In this document: one piece after another, positions 47,595 through 48,871 of the stretch
Layout: every line of letters begins with the position of its first letter
How positions within the stretch are numbered: the first letter of the stretch is position 1
Source: a virus
Direction: 5' to 3' (one strand)
IMG/VR virus record: IMGVR_UViG_3300042462_000377
Coordinates: 1-48,871 of that record
Length of the DNA stretch: 48,871 nt
The notes under the pieces: generated by a model
The model's database searches: none
The model's input: the letters and a program-made list of their open reading frames with translations, nothing else
Told to the model about the DNA's origin: nothing
Position numbers and translations under genes: made by a program

Positions 47595-47975
47595 ATGGCC
47601 AAAAACGTCAAAGAACTGCTCAAGGCAACTCGCCAGCGCCGCAAAGTGGAGATCACGCTAAGCACTGGCGCATCGTTTGACATGTATTGGTGGCCCCTTA
47701 CCGATGCAGAGGACGAAACAATCAGGGAAGCAGTTAGGAATGACAGGAATACCAACGCCTATGGCTTGAGCGTGCTCATTAAGCGTGCTGAGTACGAAGA
47801 TGGCACAAAGATGTTCGACCCTGTTGTCGATAAAGGCGAAATGCGCCAGGAATATGCCAAGGCAGACTTGACCAATATGATGGTTGCAATTCTCGATAAC
47901 GGAGGTATGCTAGCGGGCGAAGATCCCAAAAGCGATCAAGGAAGCAATAAAAAAGGATTCGGCCCTGATGTTTAG
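47595..47975 (+). CDS. Tail assembly chaperone (lambda G-like)
   Basis: 126 aa. KNVKELLKATRQRRKVEITL, DMYWWPLTDAEDETIREAVR and LIKRAEYEDGTKMFDPVVDK are typical of chaperone G-type proteins that coat the tape measure. The stop overlaps the next ATG (ATGTTTAG). Overlap with a +1 frame open from 47914 suggests a programmed frameshift that makes a longer GT form; see findings. Confidence 0.72.
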   Translation: MAKNVKELLKATRQRRKVEITLSTGASFDMYWWPLTDAEDETIREAVRNDRNTNAYGLSVLIKRAEYEDGTKMFDPVVDKGEMRQEYAKADLTNMMVAILDNGGMLAGEDPKSDQGSNKKGFGPDV

Positions 47976-48126
47976 ACTTGCATTGTGCAAGGTGCTCGGA
48001 AAGACGCTTTCTGAGCTTGAGCGCGACGCAACTCAGGATGACATAATTATGCACGCTGCATACGAAGAGATCCTGGCCGATCAGATACCAGCCGTCCCAC
48101 AGGCCAGCCAACCCAGGAGGCGCTAA
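47968..48126 (+). CDS. Tail assembly chaperone T-like segment
   Basis: 52 aa if started at the ATG. MFRLALCKVLGKTLSELERD is followed by DDIIMHAAYEEILADQIP, resembling T-type chaperone domains (rla..lG.t..el......s..e...w..y....). It lies in the +1 frame relative to the G-like gene and is open upstream to 47914. It may be made mainly as a GT fusion. Confidence 0.62.
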   Translation: MFRLALCKVLGKTLSELERDATQDDIIMHAAYEEILADQIPAVPQASQPRRR

Positions 48127-48153
48127 GGTGGGACACTGGCGCCGGGACGGGAA

Positions 48154-48871
48154 GTGGCTGATTATCGGGGGCTAATTAGTGTTGGCGTACAAGGTCTTGG
48201 CGAGATTCGCCAACTTAACGCAGCGCTTGAAAGAGCTAACCAGCTATACGGCAATCTCGAAAACGCACAGCTTATTGTAGGCGATATTGCGCAATCTGCC
48301 ACTCGCAATGTTGAAAGAGCTGCGCGTCAAGTTAATGCAGCCGGTAGGCGCAGAGCGCAAGCGGGACGCGATCTTGCTAGCGCCGGTCGCACTGTCGGGA
48401 ACGTGGCCATGCGCCGCGATCTTGATACTGGGCGCTTTGTCGCTGGCGGGCCAAACGCTACAGCACGGAGGCTGGCAAATGCCCAACTCCGACTTGCTCG
48501 GCGCGACGTAAGGGAATCCGATAGGGGCCTGACACAAGCAAGTCAAGCGCTAGAAGAAGAGGTGCGAAATCGTCGCCGGGTTAGCGCTATCCAGGGCAGG
48601 TATGCGAGAGCGTTGGAACGTACAACCCGCATCCAGGAAAGCATACAACGTAGGGGCTTGGACGCAGCTACTCAAGTAGCGAGCGCTTCGGCAGGCATCG
48701 GTAACGCAAGCCGTGGCAATTACCTTACTAATCTATACCAGGGCCGGCAACGGGAATTTGCGCGAGGCGGCGCTGGCGCTGGATTGAGTCAGGAATTGCA
48801 ACAACAGGCCCGTAACGTCCGTGGCGCTTGGGACTTGGCGACTGCTGGCGGCAGAGAGAATCTGCAACTGA
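48154..48871 (+). CDS. Tape measure protein, N-terminal part (continues at base 1)
   Basis: GTG start (MADYRGLISVGVQGLGEI) preceded by a weak GGGACGGGAA. 197 codons run to 48744 and continue in frame at base 1; the last 127 bases of the window repeat bases 1-127. The region is Arg/Ala/Gln-rich and predicted helical (LERANQLYGNLENAQLIVGD, ARRLANAQLRLARRDVRESD), typical of a tape measure N-terminus. Confidence 0.88.
   Translation, partial: MADYRGLISVGVQGLGEIRQLNAALERANQLYGNLENAQLIVGDIAQSATRNVERAARQVNAAGRRRAQAGRDLASAGRTVGNVAMRRDLDTGRFVAGGPNATARRLANAQLRLARRDVRESDRGLTQASQALEEEVRNRRRVSAIQGRYARALERTTRIQESIQRRGLDAATQVASASAGIGNASRGNYLTNLYQGRQREFARGGAGAGLSQELQQQARNVRGAWDLATAGGRENLQL
48745..48871. repeat. 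Terminal direct repeat, second copy
   Basis: Exact copy of bases 1-127. The duplicated stretch lies inside the tape measure gene and should be counted once. Confidence 0.95.

Noticed and set aside
1-48871. CRISPR arrays, insertion sequences, integrase/attachment sites and photosynthesis genes.
   Set aside because: No regularly spaced repeats, transposase or integrase motifs, or psbA/psbD-like sequences were seen on either strand.

Overview
The window is one complete tailed-phage genome of siphovirus layout. Its first 127 bases reappear exactly as its last 127 (1-127 = 48745-48871). The tape measure gene stays in frame across that join, so the molecule closes into a circular map of 48,744 bp. 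I see no integrase, repressor or partition gene, so it is probably strictly lytic. A cyanobacterial host is suggested by a cyAbrB-like regulator (15.2-15.9 kb) and by many leaders with no Shine-Dalgarno sequence; a picocyanobacterium is plausible but not proven. I see no tRNA, rRNA or CRISPR array.

Layout. 40.4-48.9 kb then 0-15.2 kb (+): portal, scaffold, capsid, connectors, tail tube, tail chaperones, tape measure, NlpC/P60-like and gpJ-like tail tip, fibre and adhesin genes, and two membrane proteins that may be holins. 15.2-21.5 kb (-): cyAbrB-like regulator, PD-(D/E)XK nuclease, SSB-like protein, ERF annealing protein, two unknowns, and a TOPRIM/DUF3987 primase-helicase. 21.7-29.7 kb (+): RuvC-like resolvase, SF2 helicase, an alanine-repeat protein, a chain of tiny membrane proteins joined by ATGA overlaps, and a degenerate HNH/AP2 protein. 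29.7-36.6 kb (+): an accessory array of small genes, most with their own promoter module. It contains a DUF1874 / AcrIII-1 ring nuclease (predicted type III anti-CRISPR), a two-domain sliding-clamp-like protein and a likely small terminase. 36.8-40.4 kb: C39-like peptidase (candidate endolysin), dCTP deaminase, dNMP-kinase-like protein, zinc-ribbon protein and large terminase.

How the genes work together. Primase-helicase, clamp-like protein, SF2 helicase, ERF, PD-(D/E)XK nuclease and RuvC form a replication-recombination set without a DNA polymerase, so the host replicase is probably recruited. dCTP deaminase and the kinase would adjust nucleotide pools.

The most unusual structure is cis-acting. 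Eleven intergenic regions at 26-36.3 kb repeat one order: stop codon, a 16-bp word close to TTACAAACTGTTAAGC, usually an inverted repeat or terminator of variable sequence, a -10 box (often TGC-extended), then a leader and ATG. The distance from the word to the -10 falls into three classes (about 36, 41 or 45 bp), and modules of one class share leader sequence. The AcrIII-1 gene sits in this array, so its unknown neighbours are good candidates for further counter-defence or host-takeover factors.
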